Positions 24,377-37,434 are shown, counted from the stretch's first letter. The stretch is 64,000 nucleotides of DNA from Camillea tinctor (GCA_022578605.1 MU394094.1:248001-312000); one strand, 5' to 3'. The notes: generated by a model from the sequence alone, not told the origin. A program made the numbers and translations.

Positions 24377-24874
24377 ATGTTATCACCCCGCGCCATCCTT
24401 GGCCGTGGCGGCCGCAGCGTGCGCAACTTCCGGGTCCGTCCCTCTTCATCCACATTCTCTCCCTTCGCATTATCGCGCCTCTCCTCCTCCTCCACTCCAA
24501 GCCCCAGCTCAACCTTCCAACCTGGTCCCTCGCCTCCTCGCCTGCCCCCCAGAGAGCAAGCCGAGTTCGAGCGCCTCCAGCGCACGGCCAACACGCAAGA
24601 AGGCTTCAACCCGTCGGCCACGGACCCCGAGCTCTCTTCCTCCACACCCTTAAATTCCACCACTGCTACATCCACGATAGGGAGCACAAGAGCAGGAGAA
24701 GGAGGGGTAGAGGGCGATTCAGCACTATCAACGCCGCTCCGCCGCGGCGCACCCCCGGAGTTCGAGGGCGAAGTGAACCCCCGCACAGGCGAGGTGGGGG
24801 GTCCTAAGAACGAGCCATTGCGCTGGGGTGCGCAGGGGGATTACAGCTTTAACGGGCGCGTGACAGATTTCTGA
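24377..24874 (+). CDS. succinate dehydrogenase assembly factor 4 (SDHAF4 / Sdh8 family), mitochondrial
   Basis: This is a chaperone that binds the flavinylated SDH1 subunit during complex II assembly in the mitochondrial matrix. The diagnostic family block (DUF1674) is at the C-terminus: FEGEVNPRTGEVGGPKNEPL followed by RW...DYSFNGRVTDF, ending at the stop as in known members. The N-terminus MLSPRAILGRGGRSVRNFRV is basic and lacks acidic residues, as expected of a mitochondrial presequence. The middle is a low-complexity Ser/Thr/Pro linker. The intronless frame gives 165 aa, long for the family because of that linker. The ATG at 24377 is used; ten further in-frame codons upstream begin only with TTG. 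It is convergent with the Rxt3 gene. Confidence 0.92.
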   Translation: MLSPRAILGRGGRSVRNFRVRPSSSTFSPFALSRLSSSSTPSPSSTFQPGPSPPRLPPREQAEFERLQRTANTQEGFNPSATDPELSSSTPLNSTTATSTIGSTRAGEGGVEGDSALSTPLRRGAPPEFEGEVNPRTGEVGGPKNEPLRWGAQGDYSFNGRVTDF

Positions 24875-25874
24875 TTTCTGAGGGGGGAGGATACTCCGGA
24901 CTTGAAGATGGGAGGAAAGAGGAGAAATATATATATATATAAGGGAGGAGTATGAGGCAAGGGGGGGTACCTGAAAAAGAAAAAAAAGGTAGGATATAAG
25001 AAGGGAGAGAAAGATAGCTTGAAGCAAAATGTAAGGGTAGGGAACGTAAGGAAATGGATGGGAAGGAGAGAATAGGAGAGGGGCAAGGCGGAGCGGGCGA
25101 CAATAGAAGATGGATAGTAAAGGTGTTAACCTAGGGGTAAAAAAGAAAGGTTCCAAGAAGAATTCAAGCCAAAAAGGGGAAGAAAACATATATATCACTA
25201 CCCGTACCCTCAGGCCCTAGACTTCAGTTTGGATAGATCATGGCCAGGTTAGGTCCAGTACAGTCAATTAAAGCCGGGCCAGGTCAGGTCAGGCATCGTT
25301 ATCATAGTCGTTGCATTGGATACAACGAGCGTAACGTTAAGCGACTCGAATGCCTCAGCAACCCTACCTATCAAATTTACACATGAATAATAAAAGAAAA
25401 ATATATATTAAAAAAATGAGAAGCAAAAGTAATCAAGCAAACGTATATGGAAACATTGAGCATAAAACCTTCTATATTTCTATTCCCTGCCCCCTCTTAT
25501 GTAGGTTATACAAGTCCGTGCTCTGCTAGACCTTCGCACATGATAACATTGCGCATGCCCCCTGCACTACCGCTTCATCGAAATTCCTTATATAATACCA
25601 TAACACTAACAATCACGACAAGACGATATATGTATATATCAAAAAGTACAAGGGAGGAAGAGTCAAGGAGGTTTTGGCGAGGAAGGCTACTTCCCAAGAG
25701 GATGAGCCAACCAGTCAACCAAAGAAACAATGAATGCATAATATGCAATGCAGCGCTAACCTAACCTAACCTAACCTAGTATTTTCCTTCTCGTCTCTCC
25801 ATCTTTATTTTTCTTCTCTGCTATCAACATGAGTATACTCCCCTCACAAAGGGGGGGCAGTTTGGGAGGCAAGT
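24875..25874. other. intergenic region between convergent SDHAF4 and Rxt3 genes
   Basis: This is purine-rich 3' flank of SDHAF4 followed by AT-rich sequence. Short AT and GA repeats are present, and no gene is supported. Both neighbours transcribe into it. Confidence 0.45.
25757..25779. repeat. short CTAAC/CCTAA tandem repeat
   Basis: Four to five tandem CTAAC units form a telomere-like but pentameric array. It differs from the usual fungal CCCTAA hexamer and is short. It lies in the intergenic space between two convergent genes. Confidence 0.7.
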
Positions 25875-28800
25875 CTACATAGGCGGAGGTGGTCCTGTAG
25901 CTTCGCTCGGTGATCCGCCATGCTTATGCTTATCCGACTCTTCAATAGTTGGCTGAATAACGCCTTCCATCTTCTCACTGTTATTGTTGCTCTCCTCTGA
26001 GGCAACGCTCTTGGCGGCCAACGCTTCATCATCGTCATTTCCTCCTTTGCTACTCTCATCTGCCGTCGGAGCTCTGGGATGGGGACGATTCTCCTTATTT
26101 CCGTCTCCACCGCTGCTCTCGGAATCTTTCTTTACTTTCCCTCCTATCTTGCTCATCACCTCCACCTCCCCGATATCCACGACCTGACTGCGATTCACCT
26201 CGCTCATAGCTTTCCTAATCCGCTCCCTGCGCGCCTTACCACGTAGCCTGCTCTGCGGCGCTGCGCCGTCGACCCAGCGTACACTTTGGATCATGAAACT
26301 GATGCCATCGTGAACCGATTTACGCCCATTATAGGTGCCGCCGAACTCGCGGCTTTGGATTCCGTAGCGTGTTGAGCTGCTATACTTCTCGAGCGCGGGC
26401 AGGATGAGAAGCGTCACGTGCAGGTCGCGGTCGGCGGGCACGTGGACAGGTCCGGAAGCTGGAACTGAGGTGAGAACCTCAAGCGCTTGCTCGGCCTGCG
26501 CGGATCGCTGTTGCTTCGCCTTGGACGATGCAGCAGCGGGTTTGTGCAGATCAAGAAGGTCTGGGTCCACGTCCTCTCCCCACTCCCCCCGGATCCAGCC
26601 CGCATGGATGCACGCCGCTATGACATCCGAATCGTCCGTGTACACATCGGTGCCCCAAACAGCTCGACGAGCGGTGATCTCCTCGCGTGACGATGGTGTG
26701 AGGTGTACCCGTGGTACCTTAACCGTCAAGGTCGAATTCTCGTTCCCCTTAATCATGTCTATCGGCAGAGGCCTTGGAGTAGATGAATAACCAAACCTAG
26801 AGTGAGACGTCTCGAGCTTAGCAGGCTTGAGTGTTACTTGATAAACCACATCCCCCAGGTGTTTTCTCGGCTTGTCCGCGACACTCTCTAGGACGGCCCG
26901 GGATTTGATAGTCTGCTTCGGCTTTGGGATAATAACGGGCCCCGGAGGGGGCGGTTTGACAGCTAGAGCTGCATTAGACCTAGGGGGTTGGTGATGGTGT
27001 GTAAAACTAAAGTCTTTACCAGTGGGGGAAGGTATCGGGGTAGTAGTTTTGAAGTTCTTGAGCGCACCGCCCCCCGGTGGGAGGGGCGAAGAAGTTCTCT
27101 CAGGCCCATGATGATGATGGTGGTGATGACTAATGACAATATTTGAGATAAATATTTAGAAGTACTCCAGGGGGGAAAGGCTGGGGCAAGGACTTACTGA
27201 TGATGGTGATGATGGGCGTGGGTCTTGGTACGTTTAGCACGACCTAGTGGCGTAACCCTACCGGTGCTATCATCGTCACCCTTGCCGTCATCATCTTTGG
27301 GCTTTCGTCGTTTTCTCTGGGTTGTTTTCGTAGGAACATCAGCAGCTGGCTCGTGACCCGACGGCTCCACATCGTCACGCCGGGCCAGGCTAGCATTAGT
27401 GAATGGGATCTGCGCACCGGAAGGCACCGGACTAGAGACGCCGATGCCACGAACACCACTTCCAATACCGGAGAACATGCGGCCGAATTCACTCTTAATT
27501 CCGGGCTCGCCAGCAGGTCCCTGCAGTAGTGGCTGGGCGCCCTGAACCGCCTGTGGTAGCGGTGACACCCGCCCTTTGCGGTTGATTTCTTGAACCCCGA
27601 GGAGTCTCGGCTGTCCCACGTGAGACGGTCCTTCTTCTAAAGCACGGGGTCGGCCATGATCCATCATAGCAGGGCCCGGGCCTCCACTATAGGCAACTGA
27701 GGGAGGAGGCGGCCCTTCTTCTACAGGCCGACCCCGATGTGGTGGTCCAGGTTGTGGCTGGGGATGCACCTGGGGATGCGTCTGGACAAAGCGATGCTTT
27801 TCGGGGGATTCAAATGGATGGCCGGCTGGAGGACCAGCCTGGGTGGTCGGAATAGAGTGATGAGGCGGCCCTGTGGTTGGGAACCTTTCTGGGGGCGGTT
27901 GCGCATAAGCAGGATGTGCCCCGTAAGGGGGGGCCGTCGTCACGGGAAACTCGTTCGGTCGTTGCGCTGGATAGGGGTGGGCATAAACTTCTCTCGGAGG
28001 AGGTTGATCATAGCCAGGTCGTTGTTGCCAGGATGCTGGGTCTCGTGGATCAGGTCTCCCGTAGGGAGCAGGATGTCGCGCGGCAGCCTGAGGCCCAGGT
28101 CCAGGTCCGAACTCTCCTGGGTGTTGGCCGGGAGGTCGGTTGGGGTCCGAAGTCGTCCTTTCTCTCCGTGCCCTTTCTATTTCACGCTCCTCGCGCTCCC
28201 TCTCCCTTTCTCTCTCCCTATCAAACCGCTCTCTTTCTATGTATGGACGCTGTTCCTCATAATTTATTCTCTCCCGTTCCCTTCGCTCTCTCTCTCGAAA
28301 TTCAACTTCCCGATTCATCTGCTCTCGAAATCCGGCTTCCCGGTTCATCTGCTCTCGTACTTCCCGCTCGGATATAAAACGGCGTTGATCCTCAAAAGGC
28401 ACCGCCCGAGGAGGTGGCGGCTGTCGCTCAGGGTTGTATTCCACCGGTGCGGGTCGTCCGTCGTCTCGCCTCCCATACAAGGGAGAGTCACTGGGGGGTG
28501 GACCTCTCCCCAAATCTATCGACCTCTGTGCCATGCCATGATAGGATCGCGGCTGGCTATTCGGCCTCGGGGGCGCACTGGCCGCAGGGATGCGCCCTGA
28601 GGGATCCCTCCGTCCATCATCGGCGGGAGCCATCGGCGGTCCGCGTGCCGGATAAGCTTGGGGGGTGCCATATCTCGACAACTCAGGAGTACCATACATG
28701 CCTTGAGGCGGAGATCCAGCCACACTACCTCTGGGATCTCGGTTGTCAAAGGGTCTACCTTGCTCGGGTGTCTGTGGTCGTCGACTATAAGGGCTATATT

Positions 28801-29500
28801 CATTCGCGCTTTGCATCCTAGGTGACGCGTGGACGGAACCGGCATACGCCGGCCCAGGCCCAGAGACAGCCGAGGAGGTAATAGGAGGGGCGTAAGAGGC
28901 CGGGTGTGCTGGGGTGGGCTCGCGAGGCGCGGGAGGAGGACCACCTAGCATGGACGATATCGACATGCCCGTACTACCCGTCCGCGGAATCGAATTTAGG
29001 GCAGGGAGCTCCCGACCCGAGGAGGCAAAGGAGCTCGGATGGTTCAGACTAACGGGCGGCGCTCTCGGAGGGGGCACGCCGTAGGGACCAATCTGGTGCG
29101 GCGGAGGTTGTTGGGTTTGATGCTGAGGCGGTGAAGGAGGAGGCATGGCACGGTGTATGGGAGCATTACCTATAGAGGAAGTGCTCTGGTGTCGCGAATG
29201 TGTTTGGGCAGGATGCGAGGTAGGCTCAGGCGGATAAGGAGGCCTGGACTGGGGAGGATAGGAGAAAGGGTTCGCATCGGAGGGGCGTCGTTGGTGCTCA
29301 TAGGCCGCGGTGGCTGTAGGACTCGTAGACGCGGCATGTGCAGGATGCGGAGGATGCGGAGGATGCGCAGGATGCGGCGGGGGGTATGGCGACGAGGCTG
29401 CCGTCGAGTTTGTCGAGGCGGGTTGGAAGGAAGATCGGCCATAAGGTGGTGATCCAGCACTACGAGCGAAGGGAAGCTGTGGTGGTTGTCTCGAATCCAT
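25875..29500 (-). CDS. Rxt3-like subunit of the Rpd3L histone deacetylase complex, two exons
   Basis: This is a nuclear scaffold/regulatory protein of the large Rpd3 histone deacetylase complex. Exons on the minus strand are 29500-27198 and 27129-25875, with a 68-nt intron (GTAAGT to ATTAG). The join continues a histidine run in frame and gives 1,185 aa. The N-terminal 750 residues are low-complexity: Pro/Ser/His/Gln-rich, then an Arg/Glu-rich segment (REREREREEREIERARRER) that may form a charged helix. The Rxt3 domain, at about 870-1090, includes LTVKVPRVHLTPSSREEITA, RRAVWGTDVYTDDSDVIAAC and IHAGWIRGEWGEDVDPDLLD, with SREFGGTYNGRKSVHDGISF later. An acidic, Ser-rich tail ends in GPPPPM. The start at 29500 is the first ATG of a long open frame. 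It is convergent with SDHAF4. Confidence 0.92.
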
Positions 29501-32500
29501 GGTCCTTCACCATCAGAATCGACGAGGGCGTGGGTGTGGGCGGAAGCGCAAACAAGCGCAAGAGGCGAACAGGACGAGGGCGAACAGGACGATGACAATC
29601 CAGCTGGCGTCCAATAGGTAATAGTATTTATTATATTGTACAGGGCGTGTTCATGTACGGGGTTTTCAAGTTTGTGTATATGTATATATGTGAATCTGTT
29701 TCGGTCGTCGTATGTTTTGCGTGTATTTGTCTCCGACAGCTAGCACTATCGCGATACTCGGCAGCTAGGCGATTTTGGTCATAGAGATTCTTTAGAGTTA
29801 GGCGAGATAGCTAGTGCAAAGTTTCCTATCGTCGTGGCTATAGTTCCTCTTTTTTTGTGTTTTCCCTTCCCGCCTCTTCTTTTGGATCTTCGCATACGGC
29901 TTGTTGTTTACGACGGATACAAACATATGGATGGAGCAGAACCGGAAAAAGGACCAGGGAAAGAAGAGAAGAACAAGAACAATTAAAATAGAGTTCAAGG
30001 ATCTAGTTGAGGTTTTTTTTTTATCCGTGGATTTATGTTCACGTGTAATACGTCTATTGAGGTTGTTGTTGTAAATAGTTGTTCTTCCACGGTTTGGCAC
30101 CTTTTTGGAGTTTCGGGTTTTGAGTTCTCACCAAAGGGAAACGGGGGGAGTGGGAAAAGAAGACCGAAGGAAAAAAAAAATAACACAAGAAAACTCTAAA
30201 AAGGGAAACGGGCAGGAATGATTCAAAGCTTCAAGCCTGCTGCCCTGTCGGGTCCTCTTTTTGATTCGCTGACACAAGGTTCGGTAGACAAGGTTGTTCT
30301 ACCCAGACTCGTTAGACTAAGCAACTAATCAGCTGGCCAGAGCTTGGCTGTACCGTGTCGTGTCAGTTGGGGAAACAGCATTGGAGGCACCTGGAGGCAC
30401 TGGGACCGGCGAATGCACTACCAGGGAGGGGAAGGGTAAGGCAGGGAAAGGCAGGGAGGGGGAAGGAGTCCAGGAGCTGATAGGGGGAAAACGGTGTGCT
30501 TTGACCAGGGGATCCAACAGGGATTGCGGGAGCTTGTGGTCCACTAACAGCGAGACATGCATATAAGTGCATCTACCTGCACGCACCCCTGCTGCTGTTG
30601 AACAAGATAGGTAGAGCTACTTTACGTTAGGTACAAAGAAAAGGTGCCTAAGAGTATGATACCTTTTGATCTACTCCGTACTACTTACTACGTACGCTAC
30701 GGAATACTAGGAACAGATTTAAAGCTTCTCCAACTTACCCCCATCCATCAGGGAAATACTACCTACCTAACCCTGGGTCACTTAAACCTATCATGGAACT
30801 AACCACTAACGTAGATCAGATGGAAAGCTGGATGGCGGATAATATCGGTTGATGGGGGAATTCCATACCTACACTAGGTACGTATTTACTCCTCTTGCTC
30901 TTGTTAGTTTACCGCCCAATGATACGGGTGATAATAATTCATATCGATGATGGAATAGACTTACACTGCACTAGCAATGTAAGGTAGGTGCAACTTCTAG
31001 TGGTATGTATGTAACGCGACCAAGGCAGGTCATGTGCATCACGACTACCTACACTGCGGATTACATGTACATACGTATCCCCCTCCTCATATCAGGCCTC
31101 TAGGATGCTTCATTTGTACATATAGAGCACGTCGGTTGTGCAGTTGCGACCTTATTAGTCTAACCATACATGCATATACATACCTATATATCTTAGTATC
31201 TACTTACCCACATACATACCAAGATGCTACATGCTACGCTAGATGGAAAGCGGTCGGCATTAGCGCGTATACCTTGAGCAACCTACCTAAGGCAGCTGCT
31301 AAGGGTACCCATGCAATGTAGGTACATGTATGGTGTAATGACGAGGTAATACATTATAAGAGACGTCCACTATCCATGTATCGATATACATCAGTCAACC
31401 TTATCCATAGAACAAGCACGATGAGAAGTGTCGGTCAAACTTTCCATCCATCTCAACCTATCAAGAAAAGAAAAAAGGAAAGGGAAAAAAAAAAAAAAAC
31501 ACCGCCTCTATCTCAACCTAATTAACCCTTTGAGGTATTTCTTTCTTTCTTTTCATTTTTCTCTTAAATGTTGTTGTTGTTGTCATCATGATATTTGTTA
31601 CTATATATATACATGTACTGTGGTGTAAATTCAAAAAGAGAAAAAGAATGAGAAGAGAATATATAATTACAGTATTATTTCTATTTTGAACCCTAACCAC
31701 ATATGCTACAACTGACTAACAGGGTACTTGACCTCACCCATACAACCAGATCAATCCGAGGATCGGGATCAGGAACAGGAAAGAAAACCTCCAAACATCT
31801 GATGACGCCACAGCCGACCATGGTCAAGCCACCACCAATGCTTGGTCACATCCACGTTTGCTCAATCAATTAAACCTAGTAGACGGATGAATAAAGCTCA
31901 GCTGCTGCTTACATGGCCTACCTACCTAGGAAGGGGGTTAGGTAGTACTACATAATAGCTTAAGGTAATAAACACCTATCAGATTGCATGATTACCTACC
32001 GATTACCTAGGTTTAGGTATATACATGAGGTTATGTACCTAGGCTGCTAGGTTAGGCTATACGGTCCAATTAGTATAAGTGACATTGGGGAATTTTCACC
32101 ATTTCAACAGGTCTCAATGTGGAATTTCCAAACTCATGTCCAGTTTTAAATGTATATACTAAGTTCCTACTGAATATAAAGTATGTAGTTTGCGAGGTTT
32201 CACTTTTGATACAGTGAGCGACTCTGCTAACCTAGAGTATGGGGGCGACGGTAATGGTGGTGGCACCAACTTTTTTTCTCGACAGGGGTCCATTTACCTA
32301 AACAGCTTGCATATGCACAAGCATCCCAGTCTGCGCAGTTCATGCTGCCAACACAACACCCTGATGGAGCACCACCGGCATGGAGGGTAATGTGAGGTTG
32401 TTTACTTATTGATCCGTGCGTCATCTGTATTTTTTTTTTCCCCTTTCCTTTTCTAGTGTGATTGTTATCGAGGATACATGTCTACCTACCATATTGCGTA

Positions 32501-35500
32501 GAATCTGCATTACTTGGTCATCTTATTACCTTAGTCCGAGTTAGAAAAGATAAAGGTGGGGGAGAGAAAAAAAAGAGAGAAAGGGAAAGGAAAGGAAAAG
32601 GGAAAAAAAGACCCTACCTAGAAGCCGGGGACCGCTTTTAAGTACCCTTCCCCCCTTTTTTACTAAAAGAATATATTCCTCTACTCCCAAATACTTCTCG
32701 GGTATTAACATGCCCAACCTTGTCCAAAAAAAAATGTTAAACAGATATATCAATTATCATGTGCAACATGTAGGACGGCAATAAACCGTTAATATCAGAT
32801 CTCGATATGTGGTATATGATAATGAGGAAACCCGAGCTTAGTATGTAACCCAAGTCAATACACAACCTACATGCCTCTCTTATCCTTCCCAGGGTAGGTA
32901 GTCAGTCTGGCAGATAAAGATAGTAGTTATCAACCTAGATATATACAAAGCAAGGAATTTCAGGACGAATATAAATATTGGCATCTTATATTACAGTGAT
33001 CGTAGAGTATATTTATATCATGGGTGTTTTTATATCTAAACACTGACCAAAGAATGTATTCTTTGAAGTATCTAACGCACGACTAGGCAGACAGGCAGAC
33101 AGGTAGGTAGATATTACATACCAATATATGATTAGTCCAATACACACAAACGACACACCGCGCCTATCACAGCCATGATCGGCTCAGTCGCCCAATGGCA
33201 TCAAATGCCCAAAGCCCTAATATTACAACACGTTACTTATCAGTTTTTGGATACCTCCTCCGCGTCCTCGGCCCTCTGAATATGGAAATACACGATGTCA
33301 CTCTATGAAGCCGTGCCGATGACCTCCAAAGTGGTGAGACAACTGAGTTGCCACATGCTTAGCATACATATTCAGGAAGCACCTCCATCCTGGTTAGTTC
33401 TCATTTCTTTGCGCATGTAGGTATGCGTTCATGCTCTATATATCAGCACTATACGGTCTAGTATCACAACATCTGTAATCCCAGTCCCCTACTTATCTCG
33501 GCCCTGCCAGCAGTAGCCCCATCTACATCGGGTCGTAAGTATCTACAGAATCGATATCACTGCCAGCCTTATTTATCTTTTCGGGTCGAACCTATTCTCC
33601 ACATAGGCCATGCACATAATACCACGAAATACGACGTAAGATGCTGACGATCAAATAAAGAGAAGGCTGGCTTACTCGTGGAGAAGTAGAGCAGTAAGTG
33701 AACTCTGCGCCCAGGGACATTCTCTCGGCCTCTCCTCCAACACCTTTGCTGTTGGTATATGCGTACTGACAAGTCCCCCTATGATACTAGCTCTCATATT
33801 CCGTCGATATGTTGCAAGGGTGAGGGGGGTGAACTGCAACGTGACAATAGCCCGACCCTTTACACCCTCGGGGAAATATTAGTTCATGCTTACCTTTTTC
33901 TTCTTCGACAAGCAGCTTCTCTCCTAAAATCTTAGGCTATCAGCATAACATGCTGTGGATGTTGCTGATAGATGAAGCAGGTAGGCCCTTGAATCAAACT
34001 ATCGACCCGGGTTCATAAGATCAAAGTTAAGAAAGCCATGTCCCAAAATAAGGTACGGATGAAGAAAAGGTAAAATAGTGGACGATTTTATTTTAAGAGC
34101 TGAATTTCACTCATTCATTATACACAACACAAATGCCACATCAATATATGTCCTTACTAGAAAATCATTGGTCAAGGACTCTATATATACCTTAATTAAT
34201 GCCCTCAAAGCATCCCGATTTTGTAGCTAAACCATATTTCTTTGCAAGGAGTTTTCCCTACTGTTGAGACAATGGATCGTAGATATCCATGGCACTTGAA
34301 GTCATCCGACTGCCGTGGTTGGTAGACCTTAGGGTGGCTGCTGCTTGTTGCTTCATAGAAAAAGGAAAAGCAAGCCAAAGCGTACAACTTATGTCGAATC
34401 ACATGATAATCCCATGTTTGCCTATAGTACTACGTCATGATTTATGGAATATAGCGAATAGGAAGATATTATCTGATGTTGTACTGTCCTGTTTGGGTCT
34501 TAATATATAACCGGAATCACAGAGAACCCGGGCAATCAATCTGCACAATGGGCCTTGCCAATATGTAGTCACAATCAAAGGTACGCCGGCCATTAATAAA
34601 CACACAAAACAGTTGGAATGCAGGTAGAGAGAGATCTGATTCGGGCAGTTCTTGGTATAACATCAGACTTGTAAGCCCAAGGTATTCGACAAGTCGACAA
34701 GTACCTATGTTATCTACGTTTATTTTAACTGTATCGGGTTCAAACGCGCTACTACATACCCTCACTATCCATTTATAGAATACTTATTTTTAATAGTGAT
34801 AAGGTCAGCACCATGATAAAATAATATTCATCATATTATCTGTTGTACACGCAAGTGGAGTTGTAGTTGAGGGATTGTAAATAGCGTAAAATTCACAAAG
34901 AGGCAGCGTGACATACTTTAAAGATACGATGAATGAAATAGAACTTGTAATCTATAACTTTCTCTTCACAACTTCATTGATTTAATCTAAGGGCTCGTGA
35001 AGCAGTATAAAATACTCAACTTCAAAGAAGTAGCCGATGCTAAAACAGAGATATCCCATTAGCCATTTCAAGAGAGACGACAGGCATACAATAACATCGA
35101 GGGCTAGATCTCTGATCATCCACCCCGCACAAAGAGGGTCGAACTAGTGGGGATTCAAGAACAAAAAAAGTCAGAAGGCTGGTGATTTGAATCTGGCACG
35201 TTACTATAACGCGAACGCTGCCATCCCATCGAGAGGACACGACGAATAGGAGCCAGTCACCTCAGCCCAACTTGATAATAGGCGGCCAATTATTTCAGAA
35301 CTATTTCCTGATCCTTCGATAATCCTAAAAGAATATTTGAAAACCACGGTATTTTCGTTGGACGTAGGCAGCATTGGGATATGATGCTCATCGCATGTTC
35401 GGTTCTTCTAGCTCAGACGGGGTCTATCCATTTCAGTTGATCGGCACCCAATCGGACATCCCAGTGGTAAATATTGATCCCTTGGCATACCTTATTTCAT

Positions 35501-36312
35501 TGGACAGGCCCGGCGTCCGGTATGAATATATATATGCATGATCTTCGAGTTCATTGTTTACATGTGTAAGGAAGGGCTACGACGACACAGCCTAGCTATC
35601 TCCCGGCAATACATTTATTCTCCCTCTCCCAATCCCCAGCACAGATCTTCGCCGCGCTATGTCTCTGACACTATTATCCTCTCACGTGGACTTGAAGAAT
35701 GACAGCATGTCTTGGGGCCATGTGGACTCACTCGGGTACCCGGGAAACCTAGGTAGCGTGCCTTCGACATGCGAGCAAAGACCAGCCAAGGGGTGATCCC
35801 ATTGGAGGGCTGGGAGGTGCATAAAGAACGACAACGAAAGCAGCATCAGCAACAACAACGAACAACGTGAAAATAAAAAAAAGGGAAAAGGCTATCCACG
35901 GGAATTGAAGTGACCAGACCCTCAAAATGATTACACTGGAAAGGTATCTAGCCAGCCCATCTTTTTATGACTAACGCGAAAGCCAATGGATCATTGCCAG
36001 CTTGTCCCTGCGGGCCGTCTCACACGCGGACTTTCGTGTTCCATTCGCAAAAGCAGCGCCTCACTGCTCCACTGGAGATTCGTTATAATGGTGTAGACCG
36101 TGAGGTTTTCCGGGAAGACCAAAATCATCTTGATGTTTTTTTAATCCCGTCTTGTTCACCTTTTCCCGTAATAGTGAACCGTTCTTATATCTAATTTTTT
36201 TTTCTCTATACGTCCATCTATATAAGTCACCCACATAACCTAAGTATATATATTGGGGACTTTCTCAAATAGGTTACATATATACACACACATTCGTATA
36301 GTATACCTAATC
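29501..36312. other. gene-poor intergenic region of about 6.8 kb
   Basis: No recognisable gene is found on either strand. Frames are short, AT-rich or non-ATG. The 30.6-32.1 kb part is dense in CTACCTACCT, TACCTAGG and TACATACA words. The left 700 bases are probably promoter and leader of the minus-strand Rxt3 gene. The frame at 35967-36194 (75 aa from ATG) has no recognised features. A non-coding RNA cannot be ruled out. Confidence 0.4.
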
Positions 36313-37434
36313 ATGTCTCAACCCAAGACTCAACCCAAGAGAACGGGGAAGAAGCAGAACCCCGTGCCAAGCCGGCGGGCTCCCAAGGTTACCAACGAGC
36401 ATACCCCGGAAGACAGCAGCAATAACAACAACACTGCCACCTCCCACACAGCTACCCCGGGTCGCAAATGCGAATGTCGCCTCTGCATTCTGCAGTCCAT
36501 CCATTGCGAGCCGCGTGACGAGCCCTGGCTACGGAAGAAGCAGAGCCCCCGTCAATTGCCGCTCGACCTGCGGCTCGTCAACGCCCGCTTCGCCATGCTC
36601 CGCGACGGGTTCTACATCCCCACAGTCTTCGACCCGACACTCTTCGCTCTCCCCTCCTCTTCCTCTTCCTCTTCCTCTTCCTCTGCCCCTGCTCCTTCCT
36701 CTCCTCAGCAGCTCTTCCCCGAGTCCCTCGGCCGCTGGACAAAGTTCCCCGGTTTTTCGGCGTACCGGTTCGCGCTGCACCGGCCGCGGGCGCTGGGCCC
36801 GCGGCTGCCGGTCAAGCTGCAGCTCGTGTATACGAGCGGGGCGTGCGTGGCCTCGGGGGACCGGGCCGTGGGCGGCGTCGGGATAGCGTTCAGCACCAAG
36901 GGCCGGGAGAACACGCGCGGGTGCGTGGGCAGCGCGCTGGAGGCGTCGGGGCCGGACGGCGAGCGCGCGCCCGCGACGGAGGAACGCGCGGCGCTGAGGG
37001 CCCTCGTCAAGGCCCTCGAGTGGAGGTACTGGTACCGTGAGGGGTGGGAGGGGCTCGTGCTGGCGACGGACTCGGCGTACGTGGCGGAGGGGGCGACGGC
37101 GAAGCTGCCGGGCTGGTTGGAGCGGAAGTGGTTTGACGACGATGAAGGCAGCGGGGGTGATGCGAAGGGGAAGAAGAGAAAGGGGGAGACGCTGAAGCCG
37201 CAGCCGAAGAAGAAGGTGGAGAACCGGGATCTGTGGCGGAGGCTGCTGTTCTTGTTCCGGCTGTATGCCATCCACGGGTGTGAGCTCATGATCTGGCAGA
37301 TCACCCGCGAGCAGAACGCGCTGGCGGCTGGGCTGGCGAAGGATGGTGTTGTGCGGGCCGTGGCAAAGTGCCCGACGAGGTGGTCGCAGAGGCGCGATCC
37401 GCTGCTGAAACAGGATCGGTACTTCAATTTCTGA
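36313..37434 (+). CDS. RNase H-fold protein with degenerate active site
   Basis: This intronless gene encodes 373 aa. The N-terminus is basic and low-complexity, then comes a CxCxxC cluster (CECRLC at about residues 56-61) and a Ser run encoded by repeated TCCTCT. An RNase H-like domain covers about 165-350. Strand 1 is LQLVYTSGACV, where the first catalytic Asp is replaced by Ser (S175). The helix motif RAExxA appears as ERAALRAL, with Glu replaced by Ala (A227). LATDSAYVAEGAT keeps the third Asp (D253). The final ADxxAK motif appears as NALAAGLAK with no Asp. Retained family features include ENRDLWRRLLFLF and IWQITREQNAL. The protein therefore probably binds nucleic acid without normal RNase H catalysis (inference). 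The ATG at 36313 is used; the upstream in-frame extension starts at TTG. The coding part is much more GC-rich than its flanks. Confidence 0.8.
   Translation: MSQPKTQPKRTGKKQNPVPSRRAPKVTNEHTPEDSSNNNNTATSHTATPGRKCECRLCILQSIHCEPRDEPWLRKKQSPRQLPLDLRLVNARFAMLRDGFYIPTVFDPTLFALPSSSSSSSSSSAPAPSSPQQLFPESLGRWTKFPGFSAYRFALHRPRALGPRLPVKLQLVYTSGACVASGDRAVGGVGIAFSTKGRENTRGCVGSALEASGPDGERAPATEERAALRALVKALEWRYWYREGWEGLVLATDSAYVAEGATAKLPGWLERKWFDDDEGSGGDAKGKKRKGETLKPQPKKKVENRDLWRRLLFLFRLYAIHGCELMIWQITREQNALAAGLAKDGVVRAVAKCPTRWSQRRDPLLKQDRYFNF

Noticed and set aside
25757..25779. CTAAC repeat considered as interstitial telomere
   Set aside because: The unit is five bases rather than CCCTAA and the array has only about four copies. 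It is better treated as a microsatellite.
35967..36194. 75-codon frame with ATG upstream of the RNase H-fold gene
   Set aside because: There is no recognisable motif and no splice partner, and the composition resembles the surrounding non-coding sequence.
36253..36312. Twenty-codon extension of the RNase H-fold gene
   Set aside because: It starts at TTG and reads as AT-rich leader. The ATG at 36313 begins a normal coding composition.
36529..37275. 248-codon minus-strand open frame rich in Arg, Leu and Pro
   Set aside because: This is a shadow of the GC-rich RNase H-fold gene on the other strand, with biased low-complexity translation and no family motifs.
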